A DNA stretch of 62,507 bases, taken from Ventosimonas gracilis (GTDB taxonomy: Bacteria > Pseudomonadota > Gammaproteobacteria > Pseudomonadales > Pseudomonadaceae). How positions within the stretch are numbered: the first letter of the stretch is position 1; each line of letters begins with the position of its first letter. The translations under genes were made by a program, and so were the position numbers. Shown here one piece after another: positions 40,772 through 50,391 of the stretch. Below the pieces are notes generated by a model. That model saw only the letters and a program-made list of their open reading frames with translations, was not told where the DNA came from and did no database searches. The DNA is taken from the NCBI RefSeq assembly GCF_001580025.1, contig NZ_LSZO01000176.1, positions 1-62,507 on the forward strand. The letters are read 5' to 3'.

Positions 40772-41764
40772 ATGCTGGGCTTGGTCAAGCGTTGGCGGGC
40801 GCTTTCCTCCCGCGGCATTATGGGCATCAACCGGCGCAATGCCGACTATGTGCTCAAATACAACGAACGGCGTTTTTATCCTTTGGTCGATGACAAAATC
40901 ATCACCAAACATAAAGCCTTGGCGGCGGGTATTAGCGTACCCGCGCTGTACGGCATTATCGAAACCGAGCAACAAATCAAGCATCTGCCGAAGATGCTGG
41001 GAGCGCGGCAGGACTTTGTGATTAAACCGGCGCAAGGCGCCGGTGGCGACGGCATTTTGGTGATCGGCGGCAAGCTGGGGCAAGATTACAAAACCACCTC
41101 CGGCAAACGGGTGAAATCCAGCGAAATCGAATATCAGCTTTCTGGCATTTTGACCGGTCTGTATTCGCTCGGCGGACACCGCGACCGCGCGTTGATTGAA
41201 TACCGCGTCACTCCCGACAACATTTTTCGCAGCATCAGCTTTGACGGCGTGCCGGACATTCGCATTATCGTGCTGATGGGCTACCCGCTGATGGCGATGC
41301 TGCGCCTGCCGACGCGCCTGTCCGACGGCAAAGCCAATCTGCACCAAGGGGCGATTGGCGTAGGGGTAAACCTCGCAAGCGGCATAACCTTGCGCGGCAC
41401 CTGGCTTAACGACAAAATCAGCCATCATCCGGATACCGGCAGCGCCGTCGACGGCGTGCAACTGCCTTCTTGGGAACGCTTTATGCAACTTGCCGCCTCC
41501 TGCTATGAACTGTGCCATCTGGGCTATATCGGCGTCGATATGGTGCTCGACCAGGAACAAGGGCCGATGCTGCTCGAACTCAACGCCCGCCCGGGCTTAA
41601 ATATCCAAATCGCCAATGACTGCGGATTAACCCTGCGTACCCAAGCCATTGAGGCGCATATCGAACAATTGAGGGCGCAAGGGATCACAGAAACGCCTGA
41701 ACAACGGGTTAAATTCTCGCAAAACCTGTTCGGCCATTTAGCAACGACCTTGCCACCGGGATAA
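40772..41764 (+). CDS. Alpha-L-glutamate ligase-like (RimK-like) ATP-grasp protein
   Basis: A 330-residue cytoplasmic ATP-grasp enzyme. VIKPAQGAGGDGILVIGG is the ATP-binding loop near residue 85, and DMVLDQEQGPMLLELNARPG near residue 260 carries the metal-binding Glu and Asn. Such enzymes ligate a carboxylate to an amine using ATP. Together with the exported protease-like protein and the 7TM protein it is the cytoplasmic step of a presumed peptide or glutamate tagging system. The biological substrate is not known from the sequence. Confidence 0.85.
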   Translation: MLGLVKRWRALSSRGIMGINRRNADYVLKYNERRFYPLVDDKIITKHKALAAGISVPALYGIIETEQQIKHLPKMLGARQDFVIKPAQGAGGDGILVIGGKLGQDYKTTSGKRVKSSEIEYQLSGILTGLYSLGGHRDRALIEYRVTPDNIFRSISFDGVPDIRIIVLMGYPLMAMLRLPTRLSDGKANLHQGAIGVGVNLASGITLRGTWLNDKISHHPDTGSAVDGVQLPSWERFMQLAASCYELCHLGYIGVDMVLDQEQGPMLLELNARPGLNIQIANDCGLTLRTQAIEAHIEQLRAQGITETPEQRVKFSQNLFGHLATTLPPG

Positions 41765-41768
41765 CCAA

Positions 41769-41797
41769 CCCTGCCCACTTGTGGGAGAGGGGCAGGG
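41769..41797 (+). terminator. Possible terminator after the ATP-grasp gene
   Basis: CCCTGCCC (41769-41776) pairs perfectly with GGGCAGGG (41790-41797) across a 13-base loop, right after the stop codon; a T-rich run follows only about 20 bases later. It separates the three-gene set from pabB. Confidence 0.5.
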
Positions 41798-41829
41798 AAG
41801 AACCACCCACGTTTTTTGCCATATCCGCC

Positions 41830-43176
41830 ATGCCCACTGCGTCTTATTGCACCTTGCAACCTTTGCCCTATCAAAGCGACCCGACCCATTTATTCGCGCG
41901 GATTGCGCGTGCGCCCGGCGCGGTACTTTTGGATTCAGCGCAGCGCAGCGAACATTTGGGAAGATACGACCTGCAAAGCGCTTGGCCGCTGGCAAGCTTT
42001 GCGCCTGCTCCGCGCGAAACCGCGCAGGCTTTTTTGGCAAGACTGCGCGCAGCGCTTGCGGCAATGGGTGAAGCGCGCTTGCCGGATAACTGCGAACTGC
42101 CCTTTATCGGCGGCCTTATTGGCTGGCTGTCTTACGACTTTGGCCGTGCACTGCAAGCCCTGCCCGCCCGTTCGCCGCAGTCAAAACGGCCATTGGCGCA
42201 GCTTGGCCTGTACGCTTGGGCGCTGATCACCAACCATCAGCGCAAGCAAACCTGCCTGCTGTTTCACCCCCATTGCCCGCTCGCCGAACAACAGCGTATC
42301 AGCGCACTGTTTAGCGCCGATACGCAGCCCTGCCCGGCCGCGCCTTTTCGTCTGCTCGGCCGATTTGCCGCTGATATAAGCGGCGCGCAATATCAAAATG
42401 CCTTTGCCGCGATACAGCGCTATATCCAGGCAGGCGACTGCTATCAGGTCAACCTGACCCAAGGCTGGTCCGCGCCCTGTGAGGGCGAGCCCTGGACGGC
42501 CTATCAAGCCTTGCGCCGCGTCTGCCCTACGCCTTTTGCCGGATTTATCCGTTTAGCCGAGCAGGCCGCCATTCTCAGCCTGTCGCCGGAACGCTTTTTG
42601 CGTGTGCGCAAAAGACAAGTGGAAACCCGCCCGATTAAAGGCACAAAACCGCGCGGACAGACGCCAGCAGAAGACGCCAAACAAGCCGCGCAGCTTTTGG
42701 CAAGCGACAAAGACCGCGCGGAAAACCTGATGATTGTTGACCTGCTGCGCAACGACCTAAGCCGCACCTGCCGCAATGTGCAGGTGCCGCAACTGTTTGC
42801 GCTGGAAAGCTACCCCAACGTGCATCATCTGGTCAGCCAAATCACCGCCACACTGGCAGATGGCAAGGACGCGCTGGATTTGCTCGAAGGCAGCTTCCCC
42901 GGCGGTTCGATTACCGGCGCACCGAAACGACGCGCCATGCAAATCATCGACGAACTCGAACCCGGCCCGCGCGACATCTATTGCGGCAGCCTGCTCTATC
43001 TGGATGTACGCGGTGAACTGGACAGCTCCATTGCTATCCGCAGCTTGCTGCAAAGCGACGGGCAACTTTATTGCGCAGGTGGCGGCGGCATCACCGCAGG
43101 CTCAATAAGCGAGGCGGAATATCAGGAATCCATAGAAAAAATAAGAATATTGATAGAAACATTACAAAGATTATAA
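41830..43176 (+). CDS. pabB: Aminodeoxychorismate synthase component I
   Basis: PabB aminates chorismate to 4-amino-4-deoxychorismate for folate synthesis, using ammonia from PabA. It has 448 residues from ATG 41830 (a longer frame from 41779 reads hairpin sequence and is not used). Chorismate-binding residues are in GDCYQVNLTQGW, FIRLAEQAAILSLSPERFL, the PIKGTKPRG motif and FPGGSITGAPKRRAMQIIDE. The PIKGT motif separates PabB from the similar TrpE sequences, which carry PIAGT. pabA and pabC are not nearby. Confidence 0.92.
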   Translation: MPTASYCTLQPLPYQSDPTHLFARIARAPGAVLLDSAQRSEHLGRYDLQSAWPLASFAPAPRETAQAFLARLRAALAAMGEARLPDNCELPFIGGLIGWLSYDFGRALQALPARSPQSKRPLAQLGLYAWALITNHQRKQTCLLFHPHCPLAEQQRISALFSADTQPCPAAPFRLLGRFAADISGAQYQNAFAAIQRYIQAGDCYQVNLTQGWSAPCEGEPWTAYQALRRVCPTPFAGFIRLAEQAAILSLSPERFLRVRKRQVETRPIKGTKPRGQTPAEDAKQAAQLLASDKDRAENLMIVDLLRNDLSRTCRNVQVPQLFALESYPNVHHLVSQITATLADGKDALDLLEGSFPGGSITGAPKRRAMQIIDELEPGPRDIYCGSLLYLDVRGELDSSIAIRSLLQSDGQLYCAGGGGITAGSISEAEYQESIEKIRILIETLQRL

Positions 43177-43223
43177 TTCTAAGCGCTTTGCTACCATCGT
43201 CTCTTTTTGGGGAGACTCCCACC

Positions 43224-43844
43224 ATGAACCTTGATCTTGCGGCGATTAACGCAGAATGGGGGCAAAACCCCGAACAACTGATTGCCTTTGCGCTAAAACA
43301 AGCGAAACCTGCGCTTTGCACCACCAACTTTCGCCCGTTTGAAGCGGTGCTTTTGCATATGCTCTGCCAGCAGCAGCCGGACATCCAAGTGCTTTGGATT
43401 GATAGCGGCTACAACACCGAAGCGACTTATCGTTTTGCCGACGAGTTGACGCAAAAACTCAAACTGAACCTCATCACCTATCTGCCCAAACGTTCGCGTG
43501 CCCACCGCGAAGCCATCGAAGGCGAGCTGCCCGCGCTTAATACCCCGGCTCATGCGGCTTTTACCGAAGAAGTCAAACTCGAACCCTTTGCCCGCGCCCT
43601 GCGCGAGATTTCTCCCAAGCTCTGGTTTACCGCCCTGCGCGCTAGCGATACCGCGCTAAGGGCGAAGATGCAGCCGCTTTCAGTCAACCCCGACGGCCTG
43701 CTGAAAGTCGCCCCGCTGCTTTATTGGTCATCCAAAGACCTGCATGAGTATTTGGTTAAACACGACCTGCCGAATAACCTTGACTACTTCGACCCGACCA
43801 AAGGCGAGGAAAACCGCGAATGTGGGCTGCATATCAATCATTGA
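43224..43844 (+). CDS. cysH: Phosphoadenosine phosphosulfate reductase (short form)
   Basis: CysH reduces PAPS to sulfite with thioredoxin. From ATG 43224 it has 206 residues, shorter than E. coli CysH (244). The PP-loop-like domain is recognised by VLWIDSGYNTEATYRFADEL and WFTALRASDTALRAKMQPL, and the catalytic C-terminal ECGLH is present. The paired cysteines of APS-specific reductases are missing, so PAPS is the likely substrate, which fits the APS kinase domain of cysNC in this window. The segment before ECGLH is short. The 5' extension of the frame overlaps pabB and is rejected. Confidence 0.85.
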   Translation: MNLDLAAINAEWGQNPEQLIAFALKQAKPALCTTNFRPFEAVLLHMLCQQQPDIQVLWIDSGYNTEATYRFADELTQKLKLNLITYLPKRSRAHREAIEGELPALNTPAHAAFTEEVKLEPFARALREISPKLWFTALRASDTALRAKMQPLSVNPDGLLKVAPLLYWSSKDLHEYLVKHDLPNNLDYFDPTKGEENRECGLHINH

Positions 43845-43921
43845 GCGACCAAGAGCGGGTGCTTGTCGCAGCCAGATAATCTGTCTTAGGCTGCAAATCT
43901 TTAGCAATGAGAGGAATTCCC

Positions 43922-44893
43922 ATGAGCCGTATTTATACCGACAACGCACAATCCATCGGCCATACGCCCTTGGTGCGTATCAATCGACTCGCGCCAAAAG
44001 GCGTCACGGTGCTGGCCAAGATTGAAGGGCGCAATCCCAGCCATTCGGTCAAATGCCGCATTGGCGCGGCGATGATTTGGGATGCCGAAGAGCGCGGACT
44101 GCTTAAACCGGGCGTTACCATCGTCGAGCCAACTTCCGGCAATACCGGCATTGGCCTGGCCTTTGTTGCCGCAGCAAAAGGTTATCCGCTGCTGCTGACC
44201 ATGCCTGCCTCAATGAGTTTGGAGCGGCGCAAAGTGCTTAAAGCCTTGGGCGCGCAATTGGTATTAACCGAAGCGGCCAAGGGCATGAAAGGCGCTATCG
44301 ATAAAGCGGCCGAAATCCACGCCAGCGCGCAGAAGAAGTATTTTTTGCCGCAGCAGTTTGATAATCCGGCTAATCCTGCCATTCACCAGCGCACCACCGG
44401 CCCTGAAATCTGGCAGGACACGGACGGACAAATTGATGCGCTGGTCGCTGGCGTAGGCACCGGGGGCACCATCAGCGGCGTGTCGCGTTATATCAAACAG
44501 ACTCAAGGCAAATCGATTATTTCGGTCGCCGTTGAACCACAAAGCTCGCCGGTGATTAGCCAGACCTTGGCCAACGAGGAGGTCAAACCCAGCCCGCATA
44601 AAATCCAGGGCATTGGTGCAGGATTTGTGCCGAAAAACCTGGATTTGTCGCTGATTGACCAAGTCGAACAAGTCGCCGATGACGAAGCCAAGGCCATGGC
44701 ACTGCGGCTGATGCGTGAAGAAGGCATTCTCTGCGGTATTTCCAGCGGCGCGGCGATGGTCGCCGCACTGCGCTTGGCGGCACGCGCCGATATGCAGGGC
44801 AAGACAATAGTGGTCATCATCCCCGATTCCGGCGAGCGCTATTTATCCTCCATGTTGTTTGAAGGCTTGTTTAGCGAACAGGAGCTTGCTTAG
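43922..44893 (+). CDS. cysK: Cysteine synthase A (O-acetylserine sulfhydrylase)
   Basis: This PLP enzyme of 323 residues makes cysteine from O-acetylserine and sulfide. The Schiff-base Lys is in [14 protein letters not shown], the substrate loop is [13 protein letters not shown], and the phosphate-binding loop is [13 protein letters not shown] 43922 follows GAGAGG and is preferred to the ATG five codons upstream. It lies 77 bases after cysH on the same strand. The CysM type is possible, but overall similarity to Pseudomonas CysK is close. Confidence 0.9.
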   Translation: MSRIYTDNAQSIGHTPLVRINRLAPKGVTVLAKIEGRNPSHSVKCRIGAAMIWDAEERGLLKPGVTIVEPTSGNTGIGLAFVAAAKGYPLLLTMPASMSLERRKVLKALGAQLVLTEAAKGMKGAIDKAAEIHASAQKKYFLPQQFDNPANPAIHQRTTGPEIWQDTDGQIDALVAGVGTGGTISGVSRYIKQTQGKSIISVAVEPQSSPVISQTLANEEVKPSPHKIQGIGAGFVPKNLDLSLIDQVEQVADDEAKAMALRLMREEGILCGISSGAAMVAALRLAARADMQGKTIVVIIPDSGERYLSSMLFEGLFSEQELA

Positions 44894-44903
44894 GTCTGTT
44901 CCC

Positions 44904-44933
44904 CTCTCCTTGCCCGCATGCGGGCAAGGAGAG
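44904..44933. terminator. Bidirectional terminator between cysK and ackA
   Basis: A perfect 30-base palindrome: CTCTCCTTGCCCGCA followed directly by its reverse complement. It fills the gap between the stop codons of two convergent genes and can form a long stem with almost no loop on either strand. T tracts are short or absent. Confidence 0.75.
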
Positions 44934-46118
44934 TTAACGATAAAACTGCAAAGCGTGACGCGCGGCAATCCATTCTTCGTTAGTGCGCTCGACCGCGACC
45001 TTAACGCCGCTGTCTGGTGCAGAAATTAACGGCGCGTTTTGCTGATTGGCCGTCTCATCCAGAGCAATGGGCAAAAAGCCAAGCTGCGCACAGATACGGC
45101 GACGAATTTCAGCGCTGTTTTCGCCGACACCTGCGGTAAATACCAGCATATCCAGCCCACCCAGTACCGCGACCATGGCACCAATTTCGCGGACAATTCG
45201 GCGGATATAGAGCAAAAGAGCCTCACCCGCGTGCTCGTTTTCGGCTTCCTGTTCCAACAAAACACGTACCTCTGGCGAGATGCCGGATACGCCCAGCAAA
45301 CCAGATTGCTGGTAAAGCAAGCGCTCGACCTGTTTAACGCTTAATTTTTCGTTTTCCAGCAGATAAAGCACCACACCGGCATCCAGCGCACCGGGGCGGG
45401 TGCCCATCATCAGTCCGTCGAGCGCGGAAAAGCCCATAGTGGTCGCCACACTTTGCAAATTTTGCAGAGCGCACAGGCTCGCGCCGCTACCCAAATGCGC
45501 GACGATAACCCGCCCGCTCGCCCGCTCGCCGTGGCGCCCTGGCAGCACGCTTGCCATATATTCGTAGGACAGCCCGTGAAAACCATAGCGGCGCACACCG
45601 CGTTCAAACCATTCATGCGGCAATGCCAGCATTTGCTCGACTTTGGGCAGATGGTGATGAAACGCCGTATCAAAACAGGCCACTTGCAGTAAATCCGCTT
45701 GTTCGCGCAAGAGGATTTGCACCGCGTCCAGCGCAAAAGGCTGATGCAGCGGGGCGAGCGGCACCAGCTCGTGCAAATCGGCTAGAACCTTGCTGTTTAA
45801 AACGGTTGGAGCAAAGTAACGATTACCGCCGTGTACCACCCGGTGCGCGACGCAAACCAGCCGTGCGCCATTTAAGCGCGCCGCCACTCGCTCAAGAATC
45901 AGCGTCAAAGCGCTGCGGTAAGGATGTTCGCTATCCAAAACAAGCAAGGCAGAAGCCGCGCCGCTTTCATCCAAAAGCGGCTTGGCGCTGCCAATGCCCT
46001 GCACTTTGCCGCTGTGCAGCGCGCGCGGCGATTGCGGCTCGTTGGCCGCAAAGACCGCAAATTTAATGCTCGATGAGCCACAGTTCAGTACCAAAATCAG
46101 GGCTTGTTCAGACGGCAT
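44934..46118 (-). CDS. ackA: Acetate kinase
   Basis: AckA interconverts acetyl phosphate plus ADP with acetate plus ATP. It has 394 residues, with the ASKHA-fold motifs LVLNCGSSSIKFAVF at the N-terminus, RVVHGGNRYFAPT, and HLGSGASLCAL. ATG 46118 is chosen for its AAGGAG at the correct spacing (a GTG two codons upstream is open). It starts 11 bases after the stop of the SNF2 helicase gene and may be co-transcribed with it. No pta gene is in the window. Confidence 0.93.
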   Translation of the reverse strand: MPSEQALILVLNCGSSSIKFAVFAANEPQSPRALHSGKVQGIGSAKPLLDESGAASALLVLDSEHPYRSALTLILERVAARLNGARLVCVAHRVVHGGNRYFAPTVLNSKVLADLHELVPLAPLHQPFALDAVQILLREQADLLQVACFDTAFHHHLPKVEQMLALPHEWFERGVRRYGFHGLSYEYMASVLPGRHGERASGRVIVAHLGSGASLCALQNLQSVATTMGFSALDGLMMGTRPGALDAGVVLYLLENEKLSVKQVERLLYQQSGLLGVSGISPEVRVLLEQEAENEHAGEALLLYIRRIVREIGAMVAVLGGLDMLVFTAGVGENSAEIRRRICAQLGFLPIALDETANQQNAPLISAPDSGVKVAVERTNEEWIAARHALQFYR

Positions 46119-46129
46119 AACCACTCCTT

Positions 46130-49100
46130 TTAAGGTTGCCTAATCAATTGCAGCAGCGCTTCGGCATCGAGCCTTGCGCTGATTTCACCACCTTCTAACA
46201 GGCTGTCGGCCAAATCGCGTTTGTGCGCGTGCAGTGCGACGATTTGCTCTTCAATGGTGCTTTCTGCGACCAGCCGGTAGACCGTGACCGGTCGTTGCTG
46301 GCCGATACGGTGGGCGCGTCCGGCGGCCTGGTCTTCCACCGCAGGGTTCCACCAGGGGTCAAGGTGAATCACGTAGTCGGCGGCGGTCAAATTAAGCCCG
46401 CTGCCGCCGGCTTTAAGGCTAATCAAAAAGACGTCGCCCTCGCCTTCCTGGAAGGCATTAACGGCTTGGCTGCGCTGTTTCGGCGGTGTTTGTCCGTCCA
46501 GATATTGATAAAGGATACCCGCTTGATCAAGGTGCCGCCGCACGATCGAAAGATGGTCCACAAACTGGCTGAAGATCAACGCACGGTGGCCGTTGTCACG
46601 CAGTTCATCAAGGATCGGCAACAGCGCTTGCAGCTTGCTGGAGTCATTCGCAGCGCCCGCCAGCACCAGCGAGGGATGACAGCAAAAACGGCGCAGCCTG
46701 GTAATTTGCGCCAGCGCTTTAAAACGTGCGTCGCCGCCGTTTAAATCACCCCGCGAGAGTTCTTCCACCGCTTGCAGACGCAGCGCTTCGTACTGATGAC
46801 GCTCGTCATCGGTGAGCGGGATTTTGTGGGTGATTTCGGTAATAGGCGGCAGTTCGTCCAGCACTTCGCTTTTAAGCCTACGCAAAATAAACGGTTGAAT
46901 CAGTTGTTTAAGCGCCCTTTTCGCTTGCTGTTTTTCCAGCGTGCTGCCGAGTTCAATCGGCTGCGCGAAACGCTCGGTAAAGCGCTGCTGGCTGCCCAAC
47001 AGGCCGGGGTTGATAAAGCGCATTAAATTCCACAGCTCGCCCAGGTGATTTTCCAGCGGCGTGCCGCTGGCGATCACGCGAAAATCGGCACAAAGTGCCA
47101 TGACCGCTTGCGAGCGTTTGGTTTGTGCGTTTTTGACCGCTTGCGCTTCATCGAGCACCACGCTCGCCCAGTTTTGCGCGGCAAAAGCCTCCTGCTCGCT
47201 TTGCAGCAGGCCGTAGCTGCACAGCACCAAGTCACCGGCTTTGAGAGCTTCCAGCGAGCGCGTTTGCCGGTAATCAATCAGCTGCAAGGACGGCGCAAAG
47301 CGCTGCGCCTCGGCCTGCCAGTTGCCAACCACTGAAGTCGGCGCGACCACCAGTTGCGGCCCTAAAGCGGCGCGGTGCAACAGCAGCGCCAGTAGCTGTA
47401 CGGTTTTACCCAAACCCATGTCATCCGCCAAACAAGCGCCTACCCCCCACTGCGCCAGCCGTGCCAGCCAGACAAAGCCTTCCCGTTGATAGTCGCGAAG
47501 CTCCGCCTGCAACAGGCGCGGCACTTGCGGGGTAAATTCACGCAACGATTGCAGGCGTCTCACTTGTTCCTGCCAAGCGGCATCGGCGGAAAACTCGCCG
47601 GCTTCGGCCGATAGTGCTTCGAGCAAAGGCGCGGCCAAGGTGCTTAAGCGTGCGCCGTTTTCGTCGATTTTGTCGGCAAGATGAGCGACATCGGCAAGGC
47701 GGCGGCGTAAATCGTCGGTCAGTGCCAGCCAGTCGCCCTCGCCCAGCGGAACAAAGCGGCTGCCCTCGCTTTCACGCAGTAAATCGAGCAGCTGTTTCAG
47801 TTGCAATACGCGGCCATTATCCAGCGTCATCTCGCCTTGCAGCGCGAACCAGTCGCCTTGACGCTGTACCGACAGGCGCATGCTGCCCATCCCACCCCGT
47901 GCGCGAATGCGCATGCGCTCGCCTTCCGGCCACACGCACTGCACTTTGCCTTGCTCCAGCGCGTGCAATTCGCTTAAAAGCTGCAGCGCGTCGCTGGCGT
48001 TGTCAAAGCGCCATTCGTGCCCGTCGCCAGCGCCGCCTGCCAGCGCCGGGCAATGATCCAGCACATGGTGCAGGCGAACGCGTTCTTCAAGCAAATTGCG
48101 GCGGATTTGCACCGGTTTGCCGTCCTGCTCGCACGCCAGATTGGCCGCACCCTGGCCGGGGCGAAACCAACTGCCGCTCGCCTGCGGGCGTACCAACAGT
48201 TGCAGGCGCAACCCTTCGGCAAGCGGCAACAGGTGCGCGTAGAGGGTGGCATCGCTGTCAATGGTTTCCATGTGGGCTGCAAGTTCCGGCACATCGGCAT
48301 GCACCGGCAACATCGGCGCAATGGCGCTGATGGCATCGCTCAGTTGTTCTTTCGCACTGGCCGGAACGGTTAATCCCTCGCCGATAATGGCCGCAATGCG
48401 ACGGATGTCGTCGCTGCATTGGTAGAGCTTGAAACGGGTCGGCGTTTCGTTTTCCAGCAGCAAGCCATGCGGTGGCAAATGGGCAAGCTCTGCTGGCTCC
48501 AACTGAAGGCGCACCTGCTCGCCTTGTTGGGTGACATGCAGGCTAGGCTCACCTTGGATTAAATCAATGCGCACATCCGGCGCTTCGGCCAAATACAGGT
48601 GCGGATGATCGACCAGGTGTGGCAAAGCGCGGTTGGCATCAAGGTAATGGCGCTGATTGCCGAAGTAATCGAGCGGTTCACGCTCAATGCAGGCCGCTAT
48701 CTGTTGGTCTTGCGGCAGTAGATAGTCAAACTCCTCTGGCGATGCTTGCTGTAGTCGCTGTAAGGCCACCACACGGCCTTTGCTCCACTGGCCTTTGCTG
48801 TTTATTTTTTGCTCGCGCGGCTCAACGCGCAGCGTCTCATCGGCGTGCAAAAACCAAGCCAGCCGCCGTTCGGTTTGCACAGCAGGCGCTGCCATCACCG
48901 CGGGTTTGTGGATATGCGCCAAGGCTTCGAGCGCGTGCTGCCAAGCTTCGCGTGGGCTGTACAGGGTATGTAGCGGTTTAAATCCGTGCCGCGCGTGCCA
49001 ATCGGCGAGTGCCTTATCGCCGTCCATTCCATGCGCGATAAGCAGTGCGTCAAACTCGGCAGCCAACCAGTCAAAGCCTGCCTGCTTAAAGTAACTGCGC

Positions 49101-50260
49101 CAGCGCCCTGCGGCGCTGCGTAGGCTACTCGCCTCCTGCCCCAGCCAGTGCACGGCGAGCAGCGCCATCAGGCAGGCAGCCCCCCAAGGTTCGGCCATTT
49201 TCAGCAGATGGGCGATTTCCGTCTCCAGCATCGGCACCCTTTGCCCTTGCAGGCGCTGTAGCAGCATGCGCAGCAAAATGCCGCCGCTGCTTTCGCGCGC
49301 CAAGGTCTTAAGTGCTTTATCCGCCGATGCCAGATGAGCGGCATCCCCGCTACTGATTAGCGCAAACAGGCGCAACGCTTCCAAGGGTTTCGGCAAATCC
49401 GCTTTGCGCTGACCACTGTGTTTGCGCCAGGTTTTCTGCCAAGTCTGTAAAAAAAACAGCGCCTCTTGTGGATATCCGGTTAATAGCTGGCGGAAAAACT
49501 CGGCAAGCTCCAAGGTTTGTGGCAACTGGGCAAATGACTCAAGCGCCTGCCAATCACCGCGCCAGGCACACTGCAATAACAACTGCTGCGCGAGACTCGC
49601 CTGGGTTTTGGCGGACGGGCTCTGCTGATACAACTCAAGCGCCAAGCTGTACGCGCCGCTTGTATCGGCAAACAAAAACTGATTGGCCTGCTCCAGCCAA
49701 TCGCACACCAACAGGGCACGCTGCGCGGCGGGAAAACTCGAAAGCAGCGCCTGTCCGTCATCATCAGCAAGCAAAAGCGGTAATGGGTGGGCATGGGGGA
49801 TATTTACCGCCGGCAACCGCCTCATAAGCTCGCGCAGCTTGATTTGCACCGATTCCATCTTGTTATCAAGCAATGCAATCCAAAGCGCCTGCTCCAGATA
49901 AGCGCAGTCTTCCCCCCAGTGCGAAGAAAAACTTAAGGTAAGGCTGACCAGCCAATCAGGGCGCTTGGTCAACTCGCACAGCAATGTATTGTGCAACCCC
50001 AAAAGCAAACGAAACGGATACGCAGGCTTAATTTCAAAGCCCGCCAGCCAGCCCTTGCTGGATAAGTGCTTAAGCAGAGGCTCCAAGCGGGTGGGGCCCG
50101 CCGGTTTGCCATCCAACTTGACCCCCAGCACCCGCAGCGTCCGGCCAATCTCGGTACGGGTTAAACCACTGGGTGCCAGCGCAAGCACCAACAAAACCGC
50201 CTGCAGGGTGGCAGGCAGCGCGGAAAAATCATTTAAAGAAGGCTGTTTTATGGAAGGCAT
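46130..50260 (-). CDS. Large SNF2-family DEAD/DEAH helicase
   Basis: The 1376-residue protein has about 900 N-terminal residues of low similarity to anything I know, then a complete SNF2 ATPase. Motif I is CLADDMGLGKTVQLLALLL near residue 945, motif II is VLDEAQAVKNAQT near 1037, and helicase domain C carries LISLKAGGSGLNLTAADYVI and QAAGRAHRIGQQRPV. Such proteins act on DNA-protein complexes; P. aeruginosa has a similar large helicase next to its prp genes (PA0799, from memory). The N-terminal part begins with short winged-helix-like stretches. Substrate and pathway are unknown. Confidence 0.88.
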   Translation of the reverse strand: MPSIKQPSLNDFSALPATLQAVLLVLALAPSGLTRTEIGRTLRVLGVKLDGKPAGPTRLEPLLKHLSSKGWLAGFEIKPAYPFRLLLGLHNTLLCELTKRPDWLVSLTLSFSSHWGEDCAYLEQALWIALLDNKMESVQIKLRELMRRLPAVNIPHAHPLPLLLADDDGQALLSSFPAAQRALLVCDWLEQANQFLFADTSGAYSLALELYQQSPSAKTQASLAQQLLLQCAWRGDWQALESFAQLPQTLELAEFFRQLLTGYPQEALFFLQTWQKTWRKHSGQRKADLPKPLEALRLFALISSGDAAHLASADKALKTLARESSGGILLRMLLQRLQGQRVPMLETEIAHLLKMAEPWGAACLMALLAVHWLGQEASSLRSAAGRWRSYFKQAGFDWLAAEFDALLIAHGMDGDKALADWHARHGFKPLHTLYSPREAWQHALEALAHIHKPAVMAAPAVQTERRLAWFLHADETLRVEPREQKINSKGQWSKGRVVALQRLQQASPEEFDYLLPQDQQIAACIEREPLDYFGNQRHYLDANRALPHLVDHPHLYLAEAPDVRIDLIQGEPSLHVTQQGEQVRLQLEPAELAHLPPHGLLLENETPTRFKLYQCSDDIRRIAAIIGEGLTVPASAKEQLSDAISAIAPMLPVHADVPELAAHMETIDSDATLYAHLLPLAEGLRLQLLVRPQASGSWFRPGQGAANLACEQDGKPVQIRRNLLEERVRLHHVLDHCPALAGGAGDGHEWRFDNASDALQLLSELHALEQGKVQCVWPEGERMRIRARGGMGSMRLSVQRQGDWFALQGEMTLDNGRVLQLKQLLDLLRESEGSRFVPLGEGDWLALTDDLRRRLADVAHLADKIDENGARLSTLAAPLLEALSAEAGEFSADAAWQEQVRRLQSLREFTPQVPRLLQAELRDYQREGFVWLARLAQWGVGACLADDMGLGKTVQLLALLLHRAALGPQLVVAPTSVVGNWQAEAQRFAPSLQLIDYRQTRSLEALKAGDLVLCSYGLLQSEQEAFAAQNWASVVLDEAQAVKNAQTKRSQAVMALCADFRVIASGTPLENHLGELWNLMRFINPGLLGSQQRFTERFAQPIELGSTLEKQQAKRALKQLIQPFILRRLKSEVLDELPPITEITHKIPLTDDERHQYEALRLQAVEELSRGDLNGGDARFKALAQITRLRRFCCHPSLVLAGAANDSSKLQALLPILDELRDNGHRALIFSQFVDHLSIVRRHLDQAGILYQYLDGQTPPKQRSQAVNAFQEGEGDVFLISLKAGGSGLNLTAADYVIHLDPWWNPAVEDQAAGRAHRIGQQRPVTVYRLVAESTIEEQIVALHAHKRDLADSLLEGGEISARLDAEALLQLIRQP

Positions 50261-50391
50261 TGGACATACAAAGGCAATAACAAAAGTCTCTGCATTATTT
50301 CATAACTCTCGGTGATTTTATAGAAAATCTACCCTATATTTATAATAATGTAAAACAAATGATCAATAAAAAGCCGATAAAACACTTTCAC

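Noticed and set aside
43071-43223. A longer cysH frame starting inside pabB
   Set aside because: The extension overlaps pabB and reads low-complexity basic sequence; the ATG at 43224 begins the family-like protein.
47614-48373. Long antisense frames within the SNF2 helicase and other GC-rich genes
   Set aside because: They are shadows of strongly supported genes caused by codon usage; no ribosome-binding sites or domain motifs.
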